In this document: positions 7,260 to 15,678 of the stretch, piece after piece
Numbering within the stretch: the first letter of the stretch is position 1
Layout: every line of letters starts with the position of its first letter
Source of the DNA: JBECKW01 sp040235505
GTDB lineage: Bacteria > Desulfobacterota > Desulfobacteria > Desulfobacterales > JAFDDL01
Length of the DNA stretch: 64,000 bases
Direction of reading: 5' to 3'
Assembly: GCA_040235505.1 (NCBI GenBank)
Contig: JBECKW010000017.1
Location: 1 to 64,000, forward strand
Translations under genes and position numbers: made by a program
Notes under the pieces: model-generated
Databases searched by the model: none
What the model was told of the DNA's origin: nothing
Seen by the model: only the letters and a program-made list of their open reading frames with translations

Positions 7260-8504
7260 TCATGCCTGCTTTTTCGTCTGTTCAAAAAGCAGAATCGGTG
7301 CTTCCTGATGGAGGACCACATCTTCGCCCACCACGCATTCCTTCACATTTTCAATGGAGGGAATGTCATACATGATGTCCAGCATGCTGGCTTCGATAAT
7401 GGCTCGAAGCCCCCTTGCACCGGATTTTCGTTTCAATGCTTCGATGGCGATGGCCGACAGCGCCGAGTCGGTAAACCGCAGGTTCACGCCCTCCATTTCA
7501 AACATTTTCTTGAACTGTTTGATCAGCGCGTTTTTCGGCTCTGTCAGAATTCGAACCAGGGACGCTTCATTGAGCTCTCCTAGTGTGGCGACCACCGGAA
7601 GGCGCCCCAGGAACTCCGGGATCAGACCGTACTTGATCAGATCCTCCGGCTGAACCATCGCCAGGATTTCACCCTTGGATTTATCGCTCTGTTTGACGAT
7701 TTTGGCGCCATAGCCCATCACTTTCGCGCCGAGACGGTTCTGAATAATCTTTTCAAGACCGTTGAAGGTTCCACCGCAGATAAACAGGATGTTGGAGGTA
7801 TCCACCTTGACGAAATCCTGTTGAGGGTGCTTTCTTCCGCCCTTTGGCGGGACACTGGCCGTGGTTCCCTCGATGATCTTGAGAAGCGCCTGCTGAACCC
7901 CCTCGCCGGAAACATCCCGGGTGATGGAAGGGTTGTCGGACTTGCTGGCGATTTTATCGATCTCATCGATATATACGATGCCGCGTTTGGCTTTTTCCAC
8001 ATCGTAATCCGCCTTCTGGAGCAGAGAGAGGATAATGTTTTCCACATCCTCCCCCACATACCCGGCCTCGGTGAGGCTGGTGGCATCGGCAATGGTGAAG
8101 GGCACGTTCAAAAACCGTGCGAGGGTCTGTGCCAGAAGCGTTTTGCCGCTGCCGGTGGGACCGATCAGCAGGATGTTGCTTTTCTGGAGTTCCACGTCCC
8201 CGGAAGAAACCATGGAATCCAGCCGCTTATAATGGTTGTGGACCGCCACCGCCAGGATTTTCTTGGCGTGATCCTGCTCGATGACATATTCATCGAGTTT
8301 CACCTTGATGTCTTTGGGGACCAGCCCCTGGACCAGCTTCTCGGCGTCTTTTTCGCTTTCCTCTTCAATGATCTCACTGCACAGCTGGATGCATTCGTCG
8401 CAGATGTAGACCGCAGGCCCCGCGATCAGCTTTTTTACCTCTTTCTGGTTTTTCCCGCAAAAAGAGCAAAAGAGATTGTCGCCCACATCGCCTTTTTTGG
8501 CCAT
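7260..8504 (-). CDS. clpX: ATP-dependent Clp protease ATP-binding subunit ClpX
   Basis: AAA+ unfoldase that feeds substrates to ClpP. The 414-aa protein begins with a C4 zinc finger (CSFCGKN then CDECIQLC, residues 13-41), followed by Walker A GPTGSGKT (about 115-122), Walker B IVYIDEIDK, the pore loop GYVGED and the IGF-equivalent region near the GYGAKI loop that docks on ClpP. Length is normal. ATG 8504 lies one base after the clpP stop, with a GGAGG-like site inside the end of clpP, so the two are translationally coupled. Confidence 0.97.
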   Translation of the reverse strand: MAKKGDVGDNLFCSFCGKNQKEVKKLIAGPAVYICDECIQLCSEIIEEESEKDAEKLVQGLVPKDIKVKLDEYVIEQDHAKKILAVAVHNHYKRLDSMVSSGDVELQKSNILLIGPTGSGKTLLAQTLARFLNVPFTIADATSLTEAGYVGEDVENIILSLLQKADYDVEKAKRGIVYIDEIDKIASKSDNPSITRDVSGEGVQQALLKIIEGTTASVPPKGGRKHPQQDFVKVDTSNILFICGGTFNGLEKIIQNRLGAKVMGYGAKIVKQSDKSKGEILAMVQPEDLIKYGLIPEFLGRLPVVATLGELNEASLVRILTEPKNALIKQFKKMFEMEGVNLRFTDSALSAIAIEALKRKSGARGLRAIIEASMLDIMYDIPSIENVKECVVGEDVVLHQEAPILLFEQTKKQA

Positions 8505-8505
8505 G

Positions 8506-9120
8506 CTATGCCTCCGTTGTTCCGATGTTATCTAAGTCATCCCGGTTGGTGATGACATGGTCGATCAGCCCGTAATCCCTGGCCTCACGACTCGACATAA
8601 AATAATCCCGATCCGTATCGTTTGCAATCTGCTCGAGCTTCCTGCCGGTGTGAAAGGAAAGAATCGTATTCAGCGTCTCCTTCATGCGCAGAATTTCCTT
8701 GGCCTGGATCGCGATATCCGATGCCTGCCCCTGAAATCCGCCCATGGGTTGATGGATCAAAATGCGGGCGTTGGGCAGCGCATAGCGCTTTCCCTTGGCC
8801 CCGGCAGCCAGGAGCACGGCCCCCATGCTGGCGGCCTGACCGATACAAACGGTGGCAATATCCGGTTTGATGTATTGCATGGTATCATACACCGCCATCC
8901 CGGCCGTTACCACCCCCCCGGGCGAGTTTACATAAAAATTGATATCCTTCTCCGGGTCTTCCGATTCCAGGAACAGAAGCTGTGCGATCAGCAGGTTGGC
9001 CACTTCATCGTTGATGGCGGTCCCCAGAAAGATGATCCGGTCCTTCAGGAGTCTTGAATAAATATCATATGACCGCTCGCCCCTGCTGCTCTGTTCAACG
9101 ACCATCGGTATTAACGGCAC
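8506..9120 (-). CDS. clpP: ATP-dependent Clp protease proteolytic subunit
   Basis: Serine peptidase that forms the 14-mer proteolytic chamber used with ClpX. The catalytic triad is visible as Ser98 (GQAASMGA), His123 (LIHQPMGG) and Asp172 (TDRDYF). The 204-aa length is standard. The start is GTG at 9120, supported by AAGGAG about 7 nt upstream. The gene lies between tig (48 nt upstream) and clpX (1 nt downstream). Confidence 0.97.
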   Translation of the reverse strand: MPLIPMVVEQSSRGERSYDIYSRLLKDRIIFLGTAINDEVANLLIAQLLFLESEDPEKDINFYVNSPGGVVTAGMAVYDTMQYIKPDIATVCIGQAASMGAVLLAAGAKGKRYALPNARILIHQPMGGFQGQASDIAIQAKEILRMKETLNTILSFHTGRKLEQIANDTDRDYFMSSREARDYGLIDHVITNRDDLDNIGTTEA

Positions 9121-9168
9121 CGCATTTCTCCTTATTTTTCATAAAAAGTTGTGTTTTTGTCAAACGAA

Positions 9169-10494
9169 TTACTCTGTGTCTGCTTCCTTCGGCGCTTCTT
9201 CAGCTTTCACTTCGTTCATGTTAGCATGCTCCAGTATAAGTTTCATCGCTTTTTTTTCAAGGAGCGTCTCTTTGAAATAGGCCAGTTTATCCTGCTGGGT
9301 CATGAAATAATTCTTAAACCCCTCAAACGGCTGCCGGTAAGCGTCGGCCATCTCCCGCAGGCCTTCATCGAGCTCTTCATCCGAAAGGGTCAGAGCCTCC
9401 TGCTCTATAATGCCACCCAGGATCAGATGACGGCGAGCCTGTTTTTCAGCGGTGTCCCGGTACTTTTCCGTCAGGCTTTCTCTGGAAATGCCGGCATCCT
9501 CGAAGGACATGTTGTGATAGGAAAAGGATCGTTCAGCATCCGCCACAATGTTCTCGAGTTCAAAATTTACCAGAATTTCAGGAACTTCGAAATCCACCTT
9601 TCCGATAAGATCGGTAAACGCCTGTTCGTTTAGCTCCTGCTCGGTTCTCTTCTCATACCCCTGAACCAGGTTTTCCCGTATCGACGTTTTAAGGGCTTCC
9701 AGGGATTCGAACTTGCCCAGTTTTTTCGCAAACTCGTCATCGATGTCCGGAAGCTCTTCTTCCAGAATATCTTTGACAGCCACCTTGAAGTCCACTATCT
9801 GCCCCGCCAGCTTTTCATTGTGATAATCCTCCGGAAACGTAATGGAAAACTCCTTGTCATCCCCCGTATTCGAGCCCAAAATCTCTTTGTCGAATGCGTC
9901 AAGGATGGCACCGTCCCCAAGCTTCATGGTAAAATTTTCCGTTTTTCCGACCTCTTCAAACGACTTGCCGTCCTGGAAACCCTCATAATCGACAATCACA
10001 AAATCTCCATCGGCAGCCGGACGCTTTTCCTTCAGGGGCGTTTTCTGGGCCAGGTTGGACTGAAGCATTTTGAGCTGGCCGTCCACCATGTCGTCGGTCA
10101 CGTCGTAAACGGTTTTTTTAAGCTCAAGACCTTTGAAATCGATGGCACCCAGGGCGGGTTTTATCTCGATCGTGGCGTCGTAGCTGTAAGGCGAATCGGC
10201 ACTGAGTTCCGGCGGATCAATCTGCGGATTTCCGATAGGCTCGAGCGCCTTCTCCTTGAGGGCCTCAAAAAAGGAGTCCTGAATCAAGCTCGATGAAACA
10301 TCCGCCAGAACATCTCTTTTATAGAGCCGCTCCAGAACGCTTCGGGGGGCCTTGCCCTGCCTGAACCCTTTGATTTTCGCTGTTTTTTTAAGCGTGTTAT
10401 ATGCCTTGTCCAATTCGCTGGTGATTTTTTCAACAGGAATTTCGATATGGAGCACTTTTTTAACTGAACTGATATCTTCCACCGTCGCTTGCAT
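9169..10494 (-). CDS. tig: Trigger factor (ribosome-associated chaperone)
   Basis: Ribosome-bound chaperone and prolyl isomerase acting on nascent chains. The 441-aa protein has an N-terminal ribosome-binding domain with the conserved signature (GFRQGKAPRSVLE, about residues 43-55), a central FKBP-like domain (about 155-240, DFVIVDYEGFQDG) and a helical C-terminal substrate-cradling domain that ends in an acidic tail. It is the first protein gene of the tig-clpP-clpX block. tRNA-Leu sits only 25 nt upstream on the same strand. Confidence 0.95.
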   Translation of the reverse strand: MQATVEDISSVKKVLHIEIPVEKITSELDKAYNTLKKTAKIKGFRQGKAPRSVLERLYKRDVLADVSSSLIQDSFFEALKEKALEPIGNPQIDPPELSADSPYSYDATIEIKPALGAIDFKGLELKKTVYDVTDDMVDGQLKMLQSNLAQKTPLKEKRPAADGDFVIVDYEGFQDGKSFEEVGKTENFTMKLGDGAILDAFDKEILGSNTGDDKEFSITFPEDYHNEKLAGQIVDFKVAVKDILEEELPDIDDEFAKKLGKFESLEALKTSIRENLVQGYEKRTEQELNEQAFTDLIGKVDFEVPEILVNFELENIVADAERSFSYHNMSFEDAGISRESLTEKYRDTAEKQARRHLILGGIIEQEALTLSDEELDEGLREMADAYRQPFEGFKNYFMTQQDKLAYFKETLLEKKAMKLILEHANMNEVKAEEAPKEADTE

Positions 10495-10519
10495 GATATT
10501 CCTTTCTGATAAAAAAACT

Positions 10520-10606
10520 TGGTGCGAGAGGGGAGACTTGAACTCCCACTCTGTCGCCAGAGCTGGATCCTAAGTCCAGTGCGTCTACCAATTCCGCCAC
10601 TCTCGC
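10520..10606 (-). tRNA. tRNA-Leu (anticodon TAG)
   Basis: An 87-nt class II tRNA with encoded CCA. The acceptor GCGAGAG pairs with CTCTCGC, the D-arm contains GGTAGACGC, the anticodon stem CTGGA/TCCAG encloses loop CTTAGGA (anticodon TAG), and the long variable arm is CTCTGGCGACAGAGT. It lies immediately upstream of tig. Confidence 0.94.
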
Positions 10607-10881
10607 AATAATCGTCTGACCGGCACAACCTTCATAAAATAGTCAAAACCCGTTCCCCCACGATCAATATCAAATCACCCCCTGGCTCTGTTCTGGTCTT
10701 TGTAAGGCTGAAACACCAAGGGGATCGCCCACGCGGGATGACAGAAAACCACTTCTGGTGGAAACGGGTCGGGATCAACAGCTTGACATTATACCTATAT
10801 ATATTACAGTGCCAAAATAAATTTTTCCAAAGATAATATCAAACCTGTTGGGTGTCAAGAAATTTTAAAAAAGCGCTTGAA

Positions 10882-11670
10882 ATGTCAACATATTGTTTTC
10901 ATGTCACATTTAAGCGGCTTGCCGGATTCCTGGCCATCGTGCTGGTATCTTGTGTCGCTTTATCATTTGAATCGCTTCGGGCTGAAACGACCCGCTCCTC
11001 ATCCGATCATCCCGTCATATTCTTGGATCCAGGCCACGGCGGGCAGGACATCGGTGCCCGGGGAGCAACCGGTCTCCAGGAAAAGGATGTCACGCTGACA
11101 TTGGCAAAACTTGTCGAAGAGAAGCTGGACAGCAACGATGTCGTCCGGCTCTCCCGAAATGATGATTACGGTCTGGCGCTTTACCAGCGCACCGAAAACG
11201 CCAACAGCCGCAATGCCGACCTTTTTATCAGTCTTCACACAGGAGGCGCTTTCAACTACAGCGGCGAGGGAATCGTCGTTTTTTATTTCCTGGATTCTCC
11301 CGGCCGGATTCTTCCCGAAGATTCTTCCGAAGATGAGCCCGTCGACCGGAACACCGGCCGGATCCCGTGGCAAAGCGTCCAATATCGGCACACATCGGAA
11401 AGCCGGTTGCTGGCCCAGCTCCTCCAGGCGGCCCTTGCGGACAAAGCCGGCACTCAGGGCTGCCACGTCATCGGCGCCCCTCTCTCGGTACTTTCAGGGG
11501 CCGACATGCCGGCCGTTTTGATAGAAACCGGCAATCTGAACAATCCGGCCGAAGAGGAAAAACTCAGAGATCCGGATTACCTCGCTTCCCTGGCGAAAGC
11601 CATCACCGGCGCAATAGACGGCTATTTTAAAAAGACGGCCGACATCACATCAATAGACTTGCACGAGTAG
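10882..11670 (+). CDS. N-acetylmuramoyl-L-alanine amidase (Amidase_3)
   Basis: Periplasmic zinc hydrolase that cleaves the amide bond between muramic acid and the peptide stem. A signal-anchor or signal peptide occupies the first 35 residues (LAGFLAIVLVSCVALSF). The Amidase_3 fold follows with the first zinc-binding motif IFLDPGHGGQDIGARG. LFISLHTGG supplies a second His, and MPAVLIETGNLNNPAEE contains the catalytic Glu. There is no AMIN or LysM domain, so this is a minimal single-domain amidase. ATG 10882 is preferred by signal-peptide geometry. A GTG at 10852 is in frame, and neither has a strong ribosome-binding site. Confidence 0.9.
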   Translation: MSTYCFHVTFKRLAGFLAIVLVSCVALSFESLRAETTRSSSDHPVIFLDPGHGGQDIGARGATGLQEKDVTLTLAKLVEEKLDSNDVVRLSRNDDYGLALYQRTENANSRNADLFISLHTGGAFNYSGEGIVVFYFLDSPGRILPEDSSEDEPVDRNTGRIPWQSVQYRHTSESRLLAQLLQAALADKAGTQGCHVIGAPLSVLSGADMPAVLIETGNLNNPAEEEKLRDPDYLASLAKAITGAIDGYFKKTADITSIDLHE

Positions 11671-11721
11671 CCAAAGCATGATAGGAATCGCTGCCATCTT
11701 TTCCGGTACTTAGGAATCATC

Positions 11722-11800
<79 letters not shown>

Positions 11801-11803
11801 AAC

Positions 11804-11830
11804 AAAAAGCCGCAGAGCGGCTTTTTTCTT
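11804..11830 (+). terminator. terminator of tRNA-Pro
   Basis: AAAAAGCCGC and GCGGCTTTTT form a stem around a 3-nt loop, followed by more T. The A-run on the left means it could also act for leftward transcripts ending at the pyrophosphorylase stop (11882). Confidence 0.9.
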
Positions 11831-11881
11831 TTTGGCGTATACAACGCCCCCGATAATGTTACATCGCATTATAAAAGATCG

Positions 11882-13303
11882 TCAGTTCAAAAGCAGATCC
11901 GAATCGATCACCGTCCCTTCGGGGATAGTCCGGGGTTTGGCGCCCGGCGAGGTGATGGTGACCGCGCCGCGGATGGTGACGTTTTTTTCAAAGAAGACAT
12001 TGCCCTCGATGCTCAAAAATTTGCAGGCGGAAAGGTTCGGGATGCCCCGGGCAAATCGCTCTTCGAACTGATCCAGGTTTTTGTAATATTCGGGATCGAG
12101 GGTGACGTGGATGCTTTCGGATTCAACTCCCGGCGCTGGAATCAGGCCCTCTTCATCCGAAAGATAGTATCGGTCGGATTTGAGGACCAGAAGATCGTTG
12201 GTGGATTTGACCGGAATGAACCGGGTTCGCGGCACGCGGACGGCGGCGGCACCCTTGAACAGAGAGATGGCTGCGCCCATGGCGGTTTCGATCTGATATA
12301 CCCGGGGGCTGTCTGGGTCACGCGGGTCCAGATGCTTCGGGTTCAGCATCATGGGGAGTTTGATTCCCCCGTTCTTTTCAATATGCTTTTTCAGGTGTAC
12401 CAGGTTGATCCAGATGTTGTTGGTATTGAAAAACCGGTACCGCTCGATGTCCTGGAAAGCGGCGCGGTCCTCGGGCCGGCATTGCGCCGCCTCCCGAAGC
12501 AAAAGGTGGTCGTTTTCATCCATGGCCAGATGTCCGCCCTTGGCATCGGACAAAGTTCGTTGGGTAACTTCCATCATAAATGAAAAGCCGGCCTTCGAAA
12601 AATACCCGAGGAGAGAAGGATCCAGGGTCGCCCCGAGATTATCCGAGTTCGAGATGAAGGCATAGTGGATGCCATGGCCCAGAAGCTTATCAAGAAGTCC
12701 CGAAGTGTACAGACTGTTGTAGACATCCCCGTGACCCGCCGGGTTCCACTCCAGGGTTTCATCTTCCGGATGAAAGGCCGGCATAAGGGTTTCCTGAAGA
12801 AGTTTAGGAAACATGTTCTGAAAAAACATGAGGGGCGGAAGATTCTCATCCGCGCCGGCAACTTCCCGGCAGATGGCTTCATGGGTGCTGTCGCTGTTCA
12901 TCAGACACAGGGGAATATTTTCCCGCCCGGCATCCTGAATAATGATATCAATGAAGCGCTTCCCATTTTTCACCTTCACCAAGGACTTGGGACCGGTCAG
13001 GCCCATGGTGGTACCGAGGCCTCCGTTTAGAACAATTCTCGCGGTTCTATTCAGGGCAGAACGGCCATGGAATTCAAATCCCTTCAAATCATCATAGGAA
13101 TCGATACGTGTTTCCGGGACAGGCTGAATGCACGCTTCCGTCACAAATCCGTCCTTTTTGTCAAGCAGTTGACGGTAGTAGTCGAAAAACACTTCGATCG
13201 TCGTCGTGTCAAGACCCTTTTCTCTCATCTTCCACGCAAACAACTCCTGCGGGTCTGCCGACAGGCAGCTTTCACTTGAATGGTTCGTCGTTAAGGAGAT
13301 CAT
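11882..13303 (-). CDS. UTP-glucose-1-phosphate uridylyltransferase, eukaryote-type (copy 1)
   Basis: Makes UDP-glucose from UTP and glucose-1-phosphate. The 473-aa protein belongs to the UDPGP (PF01704-type) family usual in eukaryotes, not to the bacterial GalU family. The nucleotide-binding loop LNGGLGTTMGLTGPKS is at residues 92-107. Sugar-phosphate-binding segments are WNPAGHGDVY, ISNSDNLGATLD and NTNNIWINL, and a left-handed beta-helix region lies at the C-terminus (VRGAVTITSPGAK). A paralogue at 26580-27971 has the same motif order, and the two flank the glucan-metabolism genes. Confidence 0.9.
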   Translation of the reverse strand: MISLTTNHSSESCLSADPQELFAWKMREKGLDTTTIEVFFDYYRQLLDKKDGFVTEACIQPVPETRIDSYDDLKGFEFHGRSALNRTARIVLNGGLGTTMGLTGPKSLVKVKNGKRFIDIIIQDAGRENIPLCLMNSDSTHEAICREVAGADENLPPLMFFQNMFPKLLQETLMPAFHPEDETLEWNPAGHGDVYNSLYTSGLLDKLLGHGIHYAFISNSDNLGATLDPSLLGYFSKAGFSFMMEVTQRTLSDAKGGHLAMDENDHLLLREAAQCRPEDRAAFQDIERYRFFNTNNIWINLVHLKKHIEKNGGIKLPMMLNPKHLDPRDPDSPRVYQIETAMGAAISLFKGAAAVRVPRTRFIPVKSTNDLLVLKSDRYYLSDEEGLIPAPGVESESIHVTLDPEYYKNLDQFEERFARGIPNLSACKFLSIEGNVFFEKNVTIRGAVTITSPGAKPRTIPEGTVIDSDLLLN

Positions 13304-13598
13304 TTGGAGTACCTTTAAACTTCAAGAATAGTAAAGAAGCTGCCTTTCCGCTATCAAGTCAATCTCTTTCGACCTTAATAAGGCCTGATTGAAATGCGCC
13401 AACCGGCGCTTTAAAAAGAGTTTCTCCAGTTGCCCGGTAACCCGAAAAGCAATTATGATGCCATAAATGCATTTGCTATGAACCTTTATGCAAAGTAAAA
13501 TTATATCTGTTTGATTTAGCAGACAATACTGTTAAACCATGGGGAATAGCATACTAGAACAAAAAAACACTTCTCCCTTTGAAGCCAATAACAGATTG

Positions 13599-13673
13599 AA
13601 AAAATTACTTATTTTTAGCTAAGAGCAATAGAGTTCGACAGAGGTTTTTTACCTAATATTAAGTAATTTTTTT
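13599..13673. repeat. Long-loop inverted repeat in a 550-nt gene-free stretch
   Basis: AAAAAATTACTTA (13599-13611) and TAAGTAATTTTTT (13660-13672) form perfect 13-bp arms around about 48 nt. The stretch 13304-13854 between the pyrophosphorylase start and the ChaN-like stop has no convincing gene. Apart from this repeat and the word repeat at 13713-13838 I see nothing in it. It may be a terminator of either strand or a decayed palindromic element. Confidence 0.5.
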
Positions 13674-13712
13674 CACACATAGAAGTGCTGTGTGTAGATG
13701 GCAGGACTATTG

Positions 13713-13838
13713 GTGCTGAGTGCTGAGTGACTGCGAAAGACGGTGAAGATATATAAGGTTATAACGGTATACAGTCCAAGATATACGGTAAAAATAAAGT
13801 GCACACCGTAAACCGCATACCGTTCACCGTTTTCGCAG
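13713..13838. repeat. Palindromic array of short 7-bp words (ACCGTNN type)
   Basis: Heptamers GTGCTGA, GTGCTGA, GTGACTG (13713-13733) are followed by an imperfect inverted repeat. CTGCGAAA-ACGGTGAA at 13731-13747 pairs with 13823-13838. The right half reads as four adjacent heptamers ACCGTAA, ACCGCAT, ACCGTTC, ACCGTTT (13805-13832). The left half has three ACGGT words at 13740, 13764 and 13785, which are the complement. It lies just downstream of the ChaN-like gene. No ORF of note. Confidence 0.7.
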
Positions 13839-13854
13839 TTTCTCACCACCCCTT

Positions 13855-14754
13855 TCAATTCGTAACCCAGATATAATCGGCCGAATGGAGAACAATCGGT
13901 TCATCCGGTTCCGTCAGCACAATTGTGCGAAAGCAGGCGCCGTTTCGTCTGTAAGCCCGGTCGGGAATCCCGAATTTGTAAATGATGTGGCCATTGCCGG
14001 CCAGCACTACCATGGAAGATTCAGACAGATGCTCTGAAATGGTTTCAGCCATGGCCTCGTCCCATACGCATTGGGCGGCATAGAAATTATCAAAATTATC
14101 AAACCCGGGCACCTGATGCTTGCCGAAAATTTTCCGGACATACTCCTGATGGGTTTTGTTGCCAAGATCGATGGTTTTCGGCAGGAATTTTTTTTCGTCC
14201 GCCGAAAGGGTATCGAGGCCGCCTGTCGCGATTTTGGGTGGGATGTGGAAGGGGATATTTAAAGCAACAAGCGAGAGATGCTTTTCCCGGGCCAATAAGA
14301 AGATATCGCGGTATAAAGAAAAAGGGTATCTCCAATTGGCGTACCAGTGAAGCGTCGCTATCAGCCGTTTTTCATCCAGACGGCCCGATGTCCACAGATC
14401 AAGCTGGGGCTGATAGGTGCGATCCACCATTTCGATACCGATCTTGAGTCCCGGATCTATTTCCGAAAGACGCCTGATAATGCGCTGCTGAACCTGATGA
14501 TGACTTTGATTGTTATGGTTTTCACCGATATAAACGATTCGCACGGCCCGAATCTCGGAGATTAATTGATCGAATGAAATCGAGGTTCCATCGATACCGG
14601 CAAGAATGGTGTTTTCCGGATAAGAAGCGGTCATGGACGCCTTTTCGGGGATCCCGCCTTTTTGAGCGAAACAGCCCGGGACCGTGATCACCAGGCAGAT
14701 GCCCAGAAACGCGACAGAGAAAAAAAAGGGGCTGGGTTTCAACGATGCCATCAT
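13855..14754 (-). CDS. ChaN-like haem-binding lipoprotein (Cofac_haem_bdg)
   Basis: Predicted lipoprotein related to ChaN/PhuW, a family implicated in haem or iron handling at the envelope. It has an N-terminal hydrophobic stretch and the lipobox VPGC (LVITVPGCFAQ). The family motif VYIGENHNNQSHHQVQ follows the lipidated cysteine by about 70 residues, and IGIEMVDRTYQP and VVLAGNGHIIYKFGIP are further conserved blocks. About 300 aa is a typical length. Two adjacent ATGs (14754, 14751) are possible starts, and a longer in-frame version begins at 14814. No neighbouring iron-uptake genes are present. Confidence 0.8.
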   Translation of the reverse strand: MMASLKPSPFFFSVAFLGICLVITVPGCFAQKGGIPEKASMTASYPENTILAGIDGTSISFDQLISEIRAVRIVYIGENHNNQSHHQVQQRIIRRLSEIDPGLKIGIEMVDRTYQPQLDLWTSGRLDEKRLIATLHWYANWRYPFSLYRDIFLLAREKHLSLVALNIPFHIPPKIATGGLDTLSADEKKFLPKTIDLGNKTHQEYVRKIFGKHQVPGFDNFDNFYAAQCVWDEAMAETISEHLSESSMVVLAGNGHIIYKFGIPDRAYRRNGACFRTIVLTEPDEPIVLHSADYIWVTN

Positions 14755-14902
14755 GAATATTATTTTACGATGTTCGCAAAATGAGTACCAGGTATTTTTC
14801 TCCCAAACCTGCATGCCGTTGCTTTTTCTTTGACGGGACAGTAAGGTAGCGCCAACCGTCAGGCACGGGGCATCTATTTGATTATTAACAGCAGGAGGAA
14901 CT

Positions 14903-15076
14903 ATGCATCTGTATTGGCGCGTGCAACAGGATCTGAATTGCCTTGGCGAGGTGATCCATTTCCATGACCCGAGCTTTATTCGCAGCCAGAAGGAATGGGT
15001 GAGGCGAAATTTGGCGGGAATCCGCCTGGCGGAAGGTATTGATTCCGAAGTTTGGGAAAAGCCAAGCTTGAATTGA
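14903..15076 (+). CDS. Small protein of unknown function (57 aa)
   Basis: A short frame starting MHLYWRVQQDLNCLGEVIHF and ending WEKPSLN. It is supported by an excellent ribosome-binding site (AGGAGGA, 5 nt before ATG) and a terminator 14 nt after the stop. It is charged, has no signal peptide or membrane segment, and a single cysteine. The sequence between 14815 and 14902 shows no clear promoter. I do not recognise the family. Confidence 0.65.
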   Translation: MHLYWRVQQDLNCLGEVIHFHDPSFIRSQKEWVRRNLAGIRLAEGIDSEVWEKPSLN

Positions 15077-15089
15077 TTCTCAATGCAAA

Positions 15090-15137
15090 AAAAGGTGCTG
15101 CCTCAGAGAAAAGCTCTCTTTGGGAGCACCTTTTGTT
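15090..15137. terminator. Bidirectional terminator between the 57-aa ORF and the VOC gene
   Basis: AAAAGGTGCT (15090-15099) pairs with AGCACCTTTT (15125-15134), and an inner stem CAGAGA/TCTCT extends it. T-runs are present on both strands. It serves the rightward small ORF (stop 15076) and the leftward VOC gene (stop 15152). Confidence 0.8.
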
Positions 15138-15151
15138 AATTTTTCAGCATA

Positions 15152-15580
15152 TTAGTCGGCATCGGCAAACGGGGTTCCGACCTGGTTGATCTCGATCAGG
15201 TTTCCCGCGTTATCGCGGATAAAGCCCATCGCCACACCGTCGATCACATTCTCCATGGCGATTTCCACGCCGCTCGCCTTCAACTTGTCCAGGGCCGCCC
15301 GGGCATCCGGCACCTCGATTGAAAGATGCTTCCAGCCGTGGGTCAACAAATCCTTGTTGGGAATTTTTCGGTCTTCGGACATGCGTGTGGCGCCTTCCAT
15401 TTCGAAAATTTCAAGGCGAAAATCATCGCGCTTCAGAAAGGCGATTTTGGCGCCGATGGGCGGAATTTCCATCCGCTTTTCAACAGCAAAGCCTAAAACA
15501 TCCCCATACCACTTTATGGAAGCTTCCAGATCCGGAACGCTCAACCCCATATGATGCGCGCGAAAGTCTATGACACTCAT
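15152..15580 (-). CDS. VOC-family (glyoxalase/dioxygenase superfamily) protein
   Basis: A 142-aa single-chain protein with two beta-alpha-beta-beta-beta modules. HHMGLSVPDLEASIKWYGDVLGF begins the first and HLSIEVPDARAALDKL the second. Candidate metal ligands are His10 (AHHMGLS), a Glu in LEIFEME, the second-module His (WKHLSIE) and the late Glu in NLIEINQ. This is the methylmalonyl-CoA epimerase/glyoxalase-like fold, and the substrate cannot be assigned. It lies downstream of glgB in the same direction, about 100 nt after its stop. Confidence 0.85.
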   Translation of the reverse strand: MSVIDFRAHHMGLSVPDLEASIKWYGDVLGFAVEKRMEIPPIGAKIAFLKRDDFRLEIFEMEGATRMSEDRKIPNKDLLTHGWKHLSIEVPDARAALDKLKASGVEIAMENVIDGVAMGFIRDNAGNLIEINQVGTPFADAD

Positions 15581-15638
15581 TTTTTCCTCCCGTTATTGAT
15601 TATTTCAGTAAATAGAAGGCCTATACCATACTTTTTTT

Positions 15639-15667
15639 AATCTGCGCAAATCTACGGAATCTGCGGA
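15639..15667. repeat. Short degenerate tandem word (AATCTGCGG type)
   Basis: Three near-copies, AATCTGCGCA, AATCTACGG and AATCTGCGGA, stand in tandem with a 9-10 bp period, 12 nt beyond the glgB stop codon. They resemble in style the heptamer word arrays elsewhere in this window. Confidence 0.5.
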
Positions 15668-15678
15668 TCACTTTTTGC

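Noticed and set aside
13304..13854. Insertion sequence in the long gap
   Set aside because: No transposase fragment, no terminal repeats flanked by target duplication, only short palindromes.
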